Assembly: GCA_023614405.1 (NCBI GenBank)
Contig: JAJUPC010000040.1
Location: 620,001 to 684,000 of the forward strand
Length of the DNA: 64,000 nucleotides
Source of the DNA: Avena insularis
Taxonomy: Eukaryota; Streptophyta; Magnoliopsida; Poales; Poaceae
Direction: 5' to 3'
The position numbers and the translations under genes were made by a program. The notes under the pieces are model-generated. The model worked only from the letters and a program-made list of their open reading frames with translations, did no database searches and was not told where the DNA came from. Below, one piece after another: positions 1-9,525 of this stretch (within the stretch, counting starts at the first letter, position 1; each line of letters begins with the position of its first letter).

Positions 1-3
1 AAG

Positions 4-843
4 ACTAGTAGGTTTTGTATGTTTCAACATAACACCATACTTTCATGCATGTGCTAGGGCCACATGCAGGTCCTTGAGGTATTCCGATGCCCCGGAGCGC
101 GGTTTGTTGCGGAACCCTGATGTGCGGGCCTCGGATCATCTCCCTAGACATTCTTCTGATGGGGGTAGCCCGACATAGCTCTCTTTTTTTGTGTTTGTTT
201 AGGTCATAGGATGACGTAAAACCATGTTGGTTCACAAGGTTGGGCACTATCCTACCCGGTTTCACCGTAACGGGGAGTTTCCCCTTTATACAAGTCTAAA
301 ACCTTTGCTTCTAGGTTAGAGTGCATGTATGCGAGGGGGGACACATGCAAGCACCCGGATACTAGTAGGTTTTGTATGTTTCAACATAGCACCACACTTT
401 CATGCATGTTATAGGGCCACATGTAGGTCCTTGAGGTATTCCGATGCCCTAGAGTGCGGTTTGCTACAGAACCCTGATCTGCGGGCCTTTAATTGTCTAC
501 CCCCCTAGACATTCTTCTGATGGGGGTAGCCCGACATAGCTCTCTCTTGTTTTGTGTTTGTTTAGGTCATAGGATGATGTGAAACCATGTTGGTTCACAA
601 GGTAGGGCAGTATCCTACACGGTTTCACCGGAACAGGGAGTTTCCCCTTTATACAAGTCCAGAACCTTTGCTTCTAGGTTAGAGCGCATGCATGCTTGGG
701 GGGACACATGCAAGCACCCGAATACTAGTAGCTTTTGTATGTTTCCACATAACACCATACTTTCATGCATGTGCTAGGGCCACATGCATGTCCTTGAGGT
801 GTTCCGATGCCCCGGAGCGCGGTTTGCTGTGGAACCCTGATAT
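4..843. repeat. Tandem repeat, ~360-bp unit, 2.3 copies
   Basis: The sequence starting ACTAGTAGGTTTTGTATG recurs at 4, 361 and 724, so the units are 357 and 363 bp. The third copy stops near 843. Copies differ by scattered substitutions; for example the GC-rich stretch near 90-115 is repeated at 448-475 and 808-835. The array lies inside the CACTA element. Long internal tandem repeats are known in grass CACTA elements. The array may continue to the left of the window. Confidence 0.9.
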
Positions 844-1060
844 GCTGACGTAGTTTGAAACGGGCATAAGAAATTCTAAAACGGTCTGAACAATATGAAA
901 AGTTGTGTGGAGTCATTTTATGTGACATAGTTACAAAGGAAAAATATCAAACCATGTGAAACCTTAAAGTTTAGTGGGTCTTGAGCCTAGCTAATTTCAA
1001 CATAGACCCACCTCGGCCCTAATCCAATTTTCCTACTATTTTACCGTGTATCTAATGTAA

Positions 1061-1486
1061 ACACTCGGTAAAAACTAAGACAGATAGCAAATTACGTGTT
1101 TACCGAGTGTTTTAGACTAATACACAACAAAGTTTTAACATACACAGCATAGGGGCGTTTCAAACACTAAGTTTTTTGGCGTGCGCGGGAGAAGAAATTT
1201 GGCGTGAACTATTATTGTGTGTACTTTTGAGGACACTCGGTAAACCGTAACGCCAGAAGTCAGGCGAGTCAACCACGTGGCAGGATGGTTTGCCATGTAT
1301 CCATCTTTTGCCGATTGTTTTGAAGGTTATTACCGTGTATGTGTGTGTGTTTACTGAGTGTTTTCCCGGTGCATACATAACAAAGAGGTAACTTTGCTGT
1401 GAGTGACTTGTTTGTCGGGTGTCATACGTGCGATACACGACAAAGAGCTGTTTGCCGAGTGTCCGGGATTTAAACACTCGGCAAAG
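1061..1486. repeat. CACTA subterminal repeats
   Basis: At least six copies of an ~11-bp motif alternate in orientation: near 1061 and 1233 (ACACTCGGTAAA), 1100 (TTTACCGAGTG), 1350 (TTTACTGAGTG), 1451 (TTTGCCGAGTG) and 1474 (ACACTCGGCAAA). In En/Spm-type elements such motifs bind the element-encoded DNA-binding protein; that role here is inferred from family knowledge. Confidence 0.8.
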
Positions 1487-1689
1487 TAAAAAATACCCAA
1501 CAAAATCTCGATTTCCGACAGTGCCTCGTGGCACAGTGAGACTTGTTCATACAAAAGGTGTTATAGGAGACATCAAAAGGGGAAAATCTATACTAGCTAC
1601 AATGCAAAGGCCTAAGAGCCAGCACCCAAAGAAGCCTCGGAATCAGACTGCCTACTCTTGGCCTCTCATCGCCGCTTTGCCGCATAATC

Positions 1690-4272
1690 GGCCAGGACGT
1701 CGATGAGCTTAGGCCCGTAATGCTTACAACGGGAAGCAAAAGAGGTAAAAGCTACCTTGGAGCCATCCACCGCCGTCGGCATCTGGGAAGTGACCTGGGC
1801 CAGGACAGCCCCATGGAGGCACCGATGCCCTTCTGCTTGCTTTTGTACTACGCCAGAGCATCCTCCGACAGAGCATCCAAGAGTGCGTTGATGTCCTTAA
1901 GGGCAACGCCCTTGGGGTTGACCTCCTTGTAGAAGCGCGCAATCACTTTCTTGGCCTTGTCCAGGGAGATCATAATAGAATAATAGCGATCCTCGACCGC
2001 TGTGGTGGCATCTGCCAAAGAATCTCCATGCTCCAGCATGCCGTAATCAAATGCGACGCCAGAAGCATCTGGCGTAAATAGCATGAGAAGAAGTTCGAGT
2101 GAGGAAAAGTAAAAAGCACACCAAGATGGACAAGATAAATACAAAGAAGATAAGGGCAGCTTACCATGGATAGCCTTGGAAACAACCATGAGCTTGTAGG
2201 CCATGGCCTTCTCACGAGCAGCTGCAACGGCCGCGAGCTGCTGCTCATGGTCTTTGGCCTCCTTTTTCTGGCGTTGGAGAGCCTCAGTAGCATCCGTTGC
2301 CTTCTTCTCCACCTGGCCGAGGCACTTTTCGAAAGTGTTCAACCTACGAAGGGCAGCATTGTTCTCATCTACAACATGAAGAAATACTAGATGAATACAA
2401 CATCAACTTGAAGCACTCGAAAAATGGCAAAGAGTAACACAGCGCATCTCGGAGCTGCTTCAGCTCATCCTCCAACGCCAGATGCTGCTGGATCAGAACA
2501 TTGGCGCTGCGGACAAAGGGCTACACGGAAGCAAGAAAACCTTGATGAATAAAGGGCTCGGGGGCTCCCCCAGGCAACGGAAAAACAACACTCACGTGTT
2601 CAGGCGTGGACTCCGAAGGTTTGCATATATTCTTCCGAGTCACGAGTGCACGAGCCTCCCGCTTAGCGGAGCTTGAATCTTCGTCCTCGGAGTTGACCAC
2701 CACATAGGGAAAATAAGCTACCAGCTTCGATTCCGCAATGAATTCTTCGGTGTCCCCATCAAGGGACTCCTCTGAAGGGTTACTGCTACATATCAACAAC
2801 AAGCCAAAACTTCGAACATGAACATGGCAACAAGAATCAAGCAAAATGACTTATGATTTGATGTCTGACAAATTGAAGACAGGAGCCGCCTTCTCCTTCT
2901 TCTTCTTCTTCTTGGCCGGCGGCTGCGGGGCTACCGCTTGAATGGGCACGGCAGGGAAAGGTGCAGATAATGCACCATCATCCTCGCTGTGCTGCTCGAG
3001 GAAGGACGAACCCCTGGGCGTTGGTGGGGTCGCCCCATTTGAAGATTCACTCCGGGAGCATTTGCGGGTCTGCCCTTCGCTCAGCTCGGGGGCTCCCGTG
3101 GTAGGAGACTGTGCGGGATGAAGCTCGGAATCGGACTCCACCACTTCATTATCTGGCACAACTAGGAACTTATAAGGTAGAGGGGGCGTCATCCCCGCTA
3201 CCTTGAAGTCCTGCAAATCAAAGGCAAGAAGATGACAAATTGTTAGTACAAATATCAAACAGCTAGCACTCGAAATAGTGCTACGTGCAACTACAAGTTT
3301 TTCACCTGCGGGAATACTTTCTTCAAACTGAGGGGGGAGGTCAAGGATTTCCCGGGAGGTCCTCTTCGGCCTTGAACTTCAGTAGGGGCCGAAGAGCTCT
3401 ATCAAGGTCACCCGAAGACAACTCCTTAGGAGAAATCCTTGTCGGATCATTGCGACCAGCATATAGAAACATTGGGTGCGCCCTCGCTTGGACCGGCTAC
3501 ACCCGACGCTTGAGGAAGGTGCAGATGATGTCGACACCATTGACCTCCTTGCCGGCCAACAGCTGGCGTGCCTCCACACGCTGGTAGAGCTTGTCCACCT
3601 CCATCGTTTCACCCTCTAAGACGCCGTTCTTCCATGACCTGTTTGGGGTGATCTTCTGGGCAGAGTCGAAAGGGGCGAGACCAAAATGCTGCCCGTCCAA
3701 CTTGACGTCGCGGATATAGAACCACTTCTGCCGCCAGTATTGGATGGACTCGAAAATGGAGAAGGAGAAGAATTGGACAGAAGAGCGAATGGAGATGATG
3801 CAACTGCCGAGCGGATAAACACCGCCGGTGCCCGACTGCCTCTTCACGAAATAGAGTTTCCGGAAGAGGCCAAAGTGCGGCTCGATACCGAGCCAACACT
3901 TGCACAAAGTGATGAAACAAGCAATATGAAGAAGAGAATTGGGAGACATATGATGCAACTGAATCCCGTAAAAAAAAGGAGTCCACGAAGGAATTCGTGG
4001 ACGGGAAGAGAGAGACCCCGGACGATAAGAGCATAAAAAATCACCCGAAACCCTTCGGGTGGGCGAGGAATTACCTCTTGGCCGGGGAGGACGACGTTGT
4101 CCTTCTCCAGGGAGACAAGGCCAGAAGCACGTAGCTTGCGCAAATCCGCCTCGTGCATCTACATGAACTTCCACCCGCCGTCAGTGGCACGGGCCATAGC
4201 GGCAACCTTCTTGCCAACACCGGCGGCGCTCGATCCCGCTCCAGCAGTTGTGGTCTTCTTTGGTTTCCCCAT
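1690..4272 (-). pseudogene. Antisense extra ORF of Gypsy element (Transposase_28-like), decayed
   Basis: This is a multi-exon minus-strand gene starting MGKPKK at 4272. After a lysine/alanine-rich start comes a region (about 4155-3500) with the pattern PGQEV-PRPPEGFRV, RGLSLPVHEFLRGLLFF and PNSLLHIACFITLC. I recognise this as the 'putative gypsy-type transposon' (Transposase_28, PF04195) signature. Downstream are an acidic/serine-rich segment with a lysine run (3220-2870), another acidic piece (2790-2520) and a coiled-coil segment (2342-1850). A TAG at about 4160 falls where the family frame continues (CAG to TAG is enough), and a frameshift lies at the A-run near 3970. The function of these antisense ORFs is unknown. 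The C-terminal limit is uncertain. Confidence 0.6.
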
Positions 4273-5608
4273 CTTAGAGCGGTGTGTGTGGTGATGCAAA
4301 CGAAGGAATGCGAGGGAAAGGTATGGATAGAGTCTAGTGCACGAGGACAAGCAAAGAGCTTAAGAAAATGGTGGCAATGGAGATGAGGCAAGAGAAAATG
4401 GCGACGGGTAAAGAAAATCACTATTTCCCCGCAGTATAAAAGGACGAAGATGATGCACTAGAACCGTTGATTGAGAAGCCCTAGCATGAAACTCAAATCT
4501 CACCATACACGTGTCATCACCATAACGAACTGTCGCCATCACGCCGTCCACTACGCATGGAAACCAAGGAGGCGCCATAATTTTCGCCACGCCAATGCGT
4601 GACTAGTCAACATCAAGTCAAACGGTGGGACCCATAATCATATCGTTGCATCATCTCTGCTGTCACAAACGATTGAGATCACCAATCGTCATCACTGATG
4701 TCATCAAGACAAAGCTAGCAACGGCTCAAAGATTTCGACTGATCATACAAGCACTTACTCGAATCTACGATTCAAGAAACTACTCGGGGGATACTCCTAT
4801 CAGGAGCGCTGGCCGCGCACCTAAGAAATTGCAAAGGTAACGTCACCTCGAAATTATCTTCGAGTCCTACGTCGAGTATGTGACTCCACTACGGACTCGG
4901 GGGCTACTCCCGTAGGGAGCACTGGTTGCGCATCCAAAAAATTGGGTCCTTCGGACTTATGATGAAAACGACTGAACTAAAGTCTCTGCTCGAGTCTACG
5001 ACTCGAACAGACACTCGGGGGCTACTCCCATAGGGAGCGCTGATCGTGCACCCTATGAATTATTCGACTGCAATCCTTCGGATCAAATACGACAAAATCT
5101 TTTTGGCAACTTTGCCCAAACCAACGCTAAGTGAGAAGCAGTCTCCTTGCCCACCCAAATCACCTCCGCGGTGATAAAATTTCGGATGCCGTGTCTACGA
5201 CAAAAAGATAAGCCCTACAGATATCATCTAATGGCCTAGTAACTCACCTCACTGTGCTCTTCCAGTACACTTCCATGACCACATGCACGATGAAAATCCC
5301 AAAGGACGCGTTGGGTACATCACTTGAAAATCGCTGGGATTCGACTCATGTAAGACCACAACAGCCTGAGTCGAATCGCACCAGCAATTGTTCCGAATTC
5401 GAGTTCGGCGACTCGAGTTTGATGAAGATCGTGTTGTTTTGTCCTATGACAGTTAACTAGCCCTGATCCGTTGGGTGATCCAGGCACACGCATAAACGAT
5501 CCCTATGAACTAATATTTCTCCTTAAAAAAGGCTCAAATACAAAAGCACCCGAAAGATTGAAGAGTCTCCAGCCGAATCTACGATTCGACTAAACACGCC
5601 GGGGCTAC
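4273..5608. other. Non-coding spacer between antisense ORF and 3' LTR
   Basis: No convincing gene was seen. Three imperfect direct repeats of the pattern CTCGGGGG-TACTCC-TA-GGAGC-CTG occur near 4783, 4898 and 5015, about 115 bp apart, each followed by a short GCGCAC/GTGCACC-type tail. Similar 'CTCGGGGGCTAC' phrases recur before the LTR of the second Gypsy element (near 21360, 21450, 21540 and 21620). They therefore seem characteristic of this 3' untranslated region. The start of the antisense ORF at 4272 implies a minus-strand promoter in this spacer; none could be identified. Confidence 0.55.
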
Positions 5609-6124
5609 TGACATGGATATACCCCACGGGTACACGACATTGGTATACCTGGTCCAGCCCAAGGAAGGCCCACGTAAGGACACATAGCCCATGAAGATTT
5701 CGGGTGGCCCAAGCCCGTGGTGATTTCGACTCCTTGGAGGACAAGTCTAGATTAGATAGAATTTCAAAGGGTATCAACCCTAATTCGTAACCGACTCGAC
5801 CTATCCCGGGACATGGCCTATCTATATAAAGGCCCGGAGGTACAGCGAGAAGGATCTCTCAACTCACCTCATACACACCTCATGCCAGATTGCATCCGCA
5901 CACCCCTGTAATCTTCGATTCCGCCGTAATCAAGAGCAGACAAGCAGGAGTAGTAATCAAGAGCAGACAATCAGGAGTAGGGTTTCCCTCTGGGGGCCTG
6001 AACCTGGGTAAATCTCGTGTCCCTGTGTAGCTTGTTTGTTAACCGTTTCGTGACTTCCAGCATCCCCATCTTCTCCAAAACCCAAGTCCATAACAATGGG
6101 CATTGACGATTCGAACCCTCGTCA
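5609..6124 (+). repeat. 3' LTR of the first Gypsy element
   Basis: The LTR begins TGACATGG directly after the polypurine-like GGGGCTAC and ends in TCGTCA at 6124, the same ending as the LTR at 24230-24740. It holds a TATA box (TATATAAA, 5823-5830) followed by a pyrimidine-rich leader. A short duplication, AATCAAGAGCAGACAA, occurs at about 5929 and 5956. The LTR directly abuts the first copy of the repeated exon at 6126. Confidence 0.65.
5823..5830 (+). promoter_or_regulatory. TATA box of the LTR promoter
   Basis: TATATAAA in an LTR, followed about 30 bp later by an A/C-rich leader. Position within the LTR (about 215 bp from its start) fits a U3/R boundary. Activity is not known. Confidence 0.55.
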
Positions 6125-6319
6125 GCCGTGGACCCTTAAAGCAGCACGATGGCGGCGGCGGCGCTGAATGTTGCAGCAGGCCAGGGCTCCTCCCAGTACA
6201 GTCTACTTATTCTTCTTCTTATTACTTTGCTACATATTCCAGGGTGGCCATGGACCCTGAAAGCAACACGATGGTGGCGACGGCGCTGAATTTGGTAGCA
6301 GGCCAGGGCTCCTCCCGGT

Positions 6320-6374
6320 ACAATCTTCTTCTTCTCCTTTTTCTTCTTCTTCTTCTTCTTCTTCTTCTTCTATG
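6320..6374 (+). repeat. (CTT)n microsatellite
   Basis: An almost uninterrupted run of CTT/TTC units lies in the pyrimidine-rich stretch between the second and third copies of the repeated exon. It doubles as the polypyrimidine tract before the next acceptor. Confidence 0.85.
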
Positions 6375-6520
6375 TATACTTTTTATTGTTCTTCCTATAC
6401 TCTTCTACATATTCCAGGGCGGCCGTGGACCCTAAAAGCAGCACGATGGCGGTGGCGGCGCTGAGTTCTAGCAGGCCAGGGCTCCTCCCGATACAGTCTT
6501 CTTCTTCTTGTTCTGCTATG

Positions 6521-6521
6521 T

Positions 6522-6553
<32 letters not shown>

Positions 6554-6575
6554 TCTTATTCTTCTTATTCTTCTT
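6521..6575 (+). repeat. (CTA)n plus (TTCTTA)n microsatellite
   Basis: About ten CTA/ACT triplets from 6521 to 6551, then TTCTTCTTATTC-type units to about 6580. It lies between the third and fourth repeated exon copies. Confidence 0.85.
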
Positions 6576-6880
6576 ACTCTGCTACATATTCCAGGGCGGT
6601 CGTGGATCCTGAAAGCAGCACAATGGCGGTGGCATCGCAGGACCCGTTCAACCCTATTCCCCGGCTCAGTGAGGTAGGAAATCCCGACATGCATTTGGTT
6701 TTATTTTTGAGATTCTAAATGTGGAAATATTATCGTGTCTGCCCGCAAGTAGCCTCCAAGTAGGGACCATGCTAAATATTAGTAGACATATTTGGGGTTT
6801 TTATGACTTGAATATTGTGCTTCCCTGGAACATGCAGTACAAATATAGAGTACCTATTTTAAATAACATGAACAATGCAG

Positions 6881-7390
6881 CAAGCGAAGGCCAATTGCCA
6901 TGACAAGGTGGCCGCGATCAATGCCAAGATAGACAACCAACTGCAGGGTGCACACTCCCTAACCCATGCTAATGATCGCCTTTGAAGGCGTTTGTCTCTG
7001 TAGAAGGAGATCACACTTGATTTTTCACTTAACATCAAGAGGCTCGAAGTAGAGCGCGACGAGCTGCAGAGGGTGATCGATGAGCTGCAGAAGTTGATCG
7101 CACACAACTTTTCCAAACAATACCTGGCCATCAACTTAATTAGGAAGCTCTAGTGTGACAACAAGAATCTCTAGAATAGATACGTCCTCCTGCTAGACGA
7201 AGCCATCGAGACACGCAGAGAATGCATCATCGAAGCAAAGGCTACCATCAAAGCCTATAATGATAGGGATTGTTGCCTGGATGCATTGAGACAGATGAAG
7301 GAGGACATGGGCCAAGGTCTCACTGTGCCCAAGAGTCCAAACAAGGAGAACAGGGTGCTAACGGCAATGCCCAATTCAGATTCAGAGTAG
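6881..7390 (+). pseudogene. Coiled-coil protein exon with four in-frame stops
   Basis: After a plausible acceptor (ACAATGCAG, ending 6880), a single frame runs about 170 codons to TAG at 7388. It is rich in E, K, L, D and R with heptad-like spacing (for example IKRLEVERDELQRVIDELQ, about 7035-7090), and a coiled coil is likely. The frame has no frameshift but contains TGA near 6982, TAG near 6997, and two TAGs near 7150 and 7170. Each could come from CGA or CAG by one C-to-T change. I do not recognise the family. It probably belongs to the same gene as the repeated exon at 6126-6675. Confidence 0.5.
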
Positions 7391-8072
7391 AGGGGGGAGG
7401 GGGCAGGAATCTCAGTTCATGCTCCGCTGCTTTTGTAATTTATACATGTCGTGCAATTAAGGAATCTTGGAGAAACACCTTATTTCTCTGTTTATCTTAC
7501 TTTCCTGTCAACTGAATTATGGGTTTGTGTTCTCATGAATGGTCATCATCCTTTCCATTATGTATCTGAGCTTGGAGTTAGATTATGACTATGCCACTAC
7601 TATTTGGTTACATTGGAAAAACCCACAACACCCTTAGTTGGATATAGTCCCACGTTGCTTTGAAATTGAAATTAGGACCATGCCACTACTTTATCCTGTT
7701 GAATTGGAAAAAATGCTTTATTGCTCTGAAATTGAAATTAGGACTATGCCACTACTTTATCATGTTGAATTGGGAAAAAGGCTATATTGCTCTGAAATTG
7801 AAATTAGGACTATGCCACTACTTTATCACGTTGAATTGGAAAAAAAAGGCTATATTGCTCTGTCATATAAATTAGAACTATGCCACTAATTTATATAGTT
7901 GAATTGGGAAAAATCCTATATTGCTTTGACATTATCTCTAGAATTAGGATTGTGCCACTAGTTGATTCTGTTAAATTTTGAACAATCCTTGATTGCTCTG
8001 TCCTTCAAAATATGTCTTTGACACTAGTTAATTGTTTAAATTGTGGAAACTAACCACATATTTTTGTTGCAG
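7391..8072. other. Downstream/intronic region with minisatellite
   Basis: No coding was recognised from 7391 to 7560. From about 7560 the region is taken up by the ~70-bp repeat described separately. It ends at the splice acceptor TTTTTGTTGCAG (8061-8072) before the next exon. Confidence 0.5.
7560..8040 (+). repeat. Minisatellite, ~70-bp unit, about six copies
   Basis: Units carry the common core ATTAGGACTATGCCACTACTTTAT, then a GTTGAATTGG-AAAAA stretch, then TATTGCTCTG. Copies begin near 7590, 7672, 7738, 7805, 7875 and 7945. The central three are nearly identical and the outer ones diverged, as expected for an array growing from its middle. In two frames the units read through as peptide repeats, which I take to be coincidental. 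Confidence 0.85.
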
Positions 8073-8507
8073 CAGAAGAGGCAAAATCTCAACCCAGAAC
8101 TGCCGACCTGGCTAAAGGACAAGATGGCTATCCAAATGGAGAAGCATAATTTTCAGAAAGTGTCCCATGACCGCCTGAGAGAAGAAGTCACCATCTTTTA
8201 TGACAAGTGCCACAATCTGAAGGTGGACATCGCTGGCTTGATGGAACTTCACGAGAAAAGTATCACCTCGGCGCGTGCGAAGGAGGACATCATCAAGGAT
8301 CTCATGGTGGATAATCTTAAGCTTACTGATAAGCTTGTTGCTTCCCAGACGGAGCGCTTGAACCAGCAGGAGGCGCACGTCCAAGTACTGAGGGAGAAGG
8401 TAAAAACCAAAGCGGACTTGATTGAACGAACCCTCGAACTGGAGCTTCTTAGGAAGGAACACGATCATCACCGCGCTAGGCTCAACGCAAACTATAAGTT
8501 CCTTTGA
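8073..8507 (+). CDS. Coiled-coil protein, last exon (unrecognised)
   Basis: This exon follows a clear acceptor (TTTTTGTTGCAG, ending 8072) and reads openly for about 144 codons to TGA at 8505. An upstream in-frame ATG at 8043 would lie in the intron, so I favour the acceptor. The product is charged and leucine-rich throughout with no stop or frameshift. Stretches such as HDRLREEVTIF, LKLTDKLVASQTERL and LELELLRKEHDHHRARL fit a long coiled coil. No enzyme motif is seen. It faces the GRF zinc-finger gene tail to tail, with 200 bp between their stops. It could be the 3' exon of the gene at 6126-7390, or of a duplicate whose first exons are lost. Confidence 0.5.
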   Translation, partial: QKRQNLNPELPTWLKDKMAIQMEKHNFQKVSHDRLREEVTIFYDKCHNLKVDIAGLMELHEKSITSARAKEDIIKDLMVDNLKLTDKLVASQTERLNQQEAHVQVLREKVKTKADLIERTLELELLRKEHDHHRARLNANYKFL

Positions 8508-8711
8508 AATTAGTTTTCAAACTATGTGTTATGACGGACCAAATCATGTTTTATCCATGTAGTAGTGATTTTGTAAACGTGTACCTCTCTCTATGCAAAC
8601 TATGCTTTCTTCTGAAAGGTTATTTTTCTCAAGGATTGAGTTTGTATTAGTCAAGATATCACAACTGCAAGTCTTATAGTTAAGTAATTTCAGATATTTC
8701 CACGGCACAAA

Positions 8712-9525
8712 TTATTCATCTAAAATTTCCTTGATCGCCTGAAGCTTGTCCTTGTTCACCTCGTGCTCCTTCTTCAGATCCTTCAACAGCTCCACAATGC
8801 AGTACACTAGCTTCTTATTCTCTTCCATGAGCTGATCCCTCTCCTTTTTAGCCTTCTGAATCTTCCGTGCAGTTCCCACCACCAAGCTCCCATTGATTGT
8901 GTCATTTAGTTCTGACCTCAAATGCTTGATTTCCTGTTCCAGCTCCTTATTTCCTACCAAGATCTTGTAATTTTCTGCAGCTGCATCATGGGCATTTGTA
9001 AATCTCCCCGACCTTTCGAGCTCATACATATCCCACAACTGGGCCAAACATTTCTTAAGTGCGTCTAGCCACTCAAGATCCACCCACTCTACTACTTTAC
9101 ACACTGGGCCAACCTAAAAAACATGGGAACTAATTATCAACATAACACTACACAATTTTCTTCATGTCGCCATTGTACATAACGAAAGCAAAACTGTTTT
9201 TTACAGCCCAAAAACCTTCTTCCAGTGTTACTTCCTTCAAATGCAACATATTTCCTTAGTTTTATCCCATGGTCACATGGTACTTCCCAATCGAAATCTA
9301 GGCCCTCCTAATCGGGGTCGTAGATCGTGAGTGGTACCTATAAGGGAACGAAAAGCTAGAAATAAACAAGATCGCATGCACACTTCAAGTCTTGGGTCGA
9401 GGTAATTACCAATGCCTAACCATTGCCGAGAAAACAGAGGAACTCACATCGGGGAGGGAAGACTCGATGCCGGCGAGAAAGTTGTCACTGCTCGACTGGT
9501 CGTCCTCGTCGTTCCAGGGCGGCAT
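8712..9525 (-). pseudogene. GRF-type zinc-finger protein with coiled-coil tail, one premature stop
   Basis: The gene has three exons on the minus strand. Exon 1 (9525-9448) starts MPPWNDEDD and ends at a GTGAGT donor. Exon 2 (9337-9152) follows a TTATAG acceptor and ends at GTAGTG. Exon 3 (9113-8712) follows TTTTTTAG. All junctions keep frame. Exon 2 carries the GRF zinc-finger pattern: PCDHG, then KYVAFEGSNTGRRFLGC, then a third cysteine (QFC) and a YVQW. Exon 3 begins with a second conserved EWVDLEW-ALKKCLAQLWDMYE block and ends in a coiled coil of about 85 residues. GRF fingers bind nucleic acid in several repair proteins; grass genomes hold many copies of this short GRF plus coil form, whose role is unknown to me. 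The only lesion seen is TAG at 9310-9308, codon 10 of exon 2, explainable as CAG to TAG. Confidence 0.7.

Larger units (their letters stand above)
1..1523. mobile_element. CACTA (En/Spm-type) DNA transposon, one end
   Basis: The block ends at 1511-1523 in ATTTCCGACAGTG, whose reverse complement CACTGTCGGAAAT is a CACTA-type terminus. Just inside it lie repeated copies of a short motif in both orientations (CACTCGGTAAA / TTTGCCGAGTGT), the usual subterminal architecture of grass CACTA elements. The other terminus is outside the window, so length and target duplication cannot be tested. No transposase coding was seen. The open frames on both strands here look incidental. The element appears to sit in the Gypsy remnant that begins at 1524. 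Confidence 0.75.
1524..6124 (+). mobile_element. 3' part of a Ty3/Gypsy (Tat/Retand-like) LTR retrotransposon
   Basis: This block has the order expected at the 3' side of a Tat-lineage Gypsy element: an antisense extra ORF (1690-4272, minus), a non-coding spacer with repeated 'CTCGGGGGCTACT' motifs, a polypurine-like GGGGCTAC at 5601-5608, then an LTR from TG at 5609 to CA at 6124. The gag-pol part and the 5' LTR are missing. Its left side is cut by the CACTA end at 1523. Confidence 0.65.
6126..6675 (+). pseudogene. Fourfold repeated first exon with microsatellite spacers
   Basis: The sequence CCGTGGACCCTGAAAGCAGC followed by an ATG-containing GGCGGTGGCGGCG stretch occurs four times, at about 6126, 6248, 6423 and 6600. 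Copies 2-4 are each preceded by TACATATTCCAG, a good splice acceptor. Copies 1-3 are followed by a CCAGGGCTCCTCCC segment and a pyrimidine-rich microsatellite. The fourth copy instead runs on to code QDPFNPIPRLSE and ends in a GTAGG donor at 6676. This looks like the 5' coding exon of the coiled-coil gene that follows, multiplied by local duplication. Protein function is unknown. The first copy touches the LTR at 6124, so the real 5' end has been cut off. Confidence 0.5.

Noticed and set aside
5..928. Minus-strand open frames of 86 and 67 codons (5-265, 725-928) as genes
   Set aside because: They come from the same phase of the ~360-bp tandem repeat and their peptides simply repeat; no start context or family.
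7638..7889. Open frames with peptide repeats in the minisatellite
   Set aside because: The repeats are DNA-level tandem copies, open in two frames at once, so translation is not supported.
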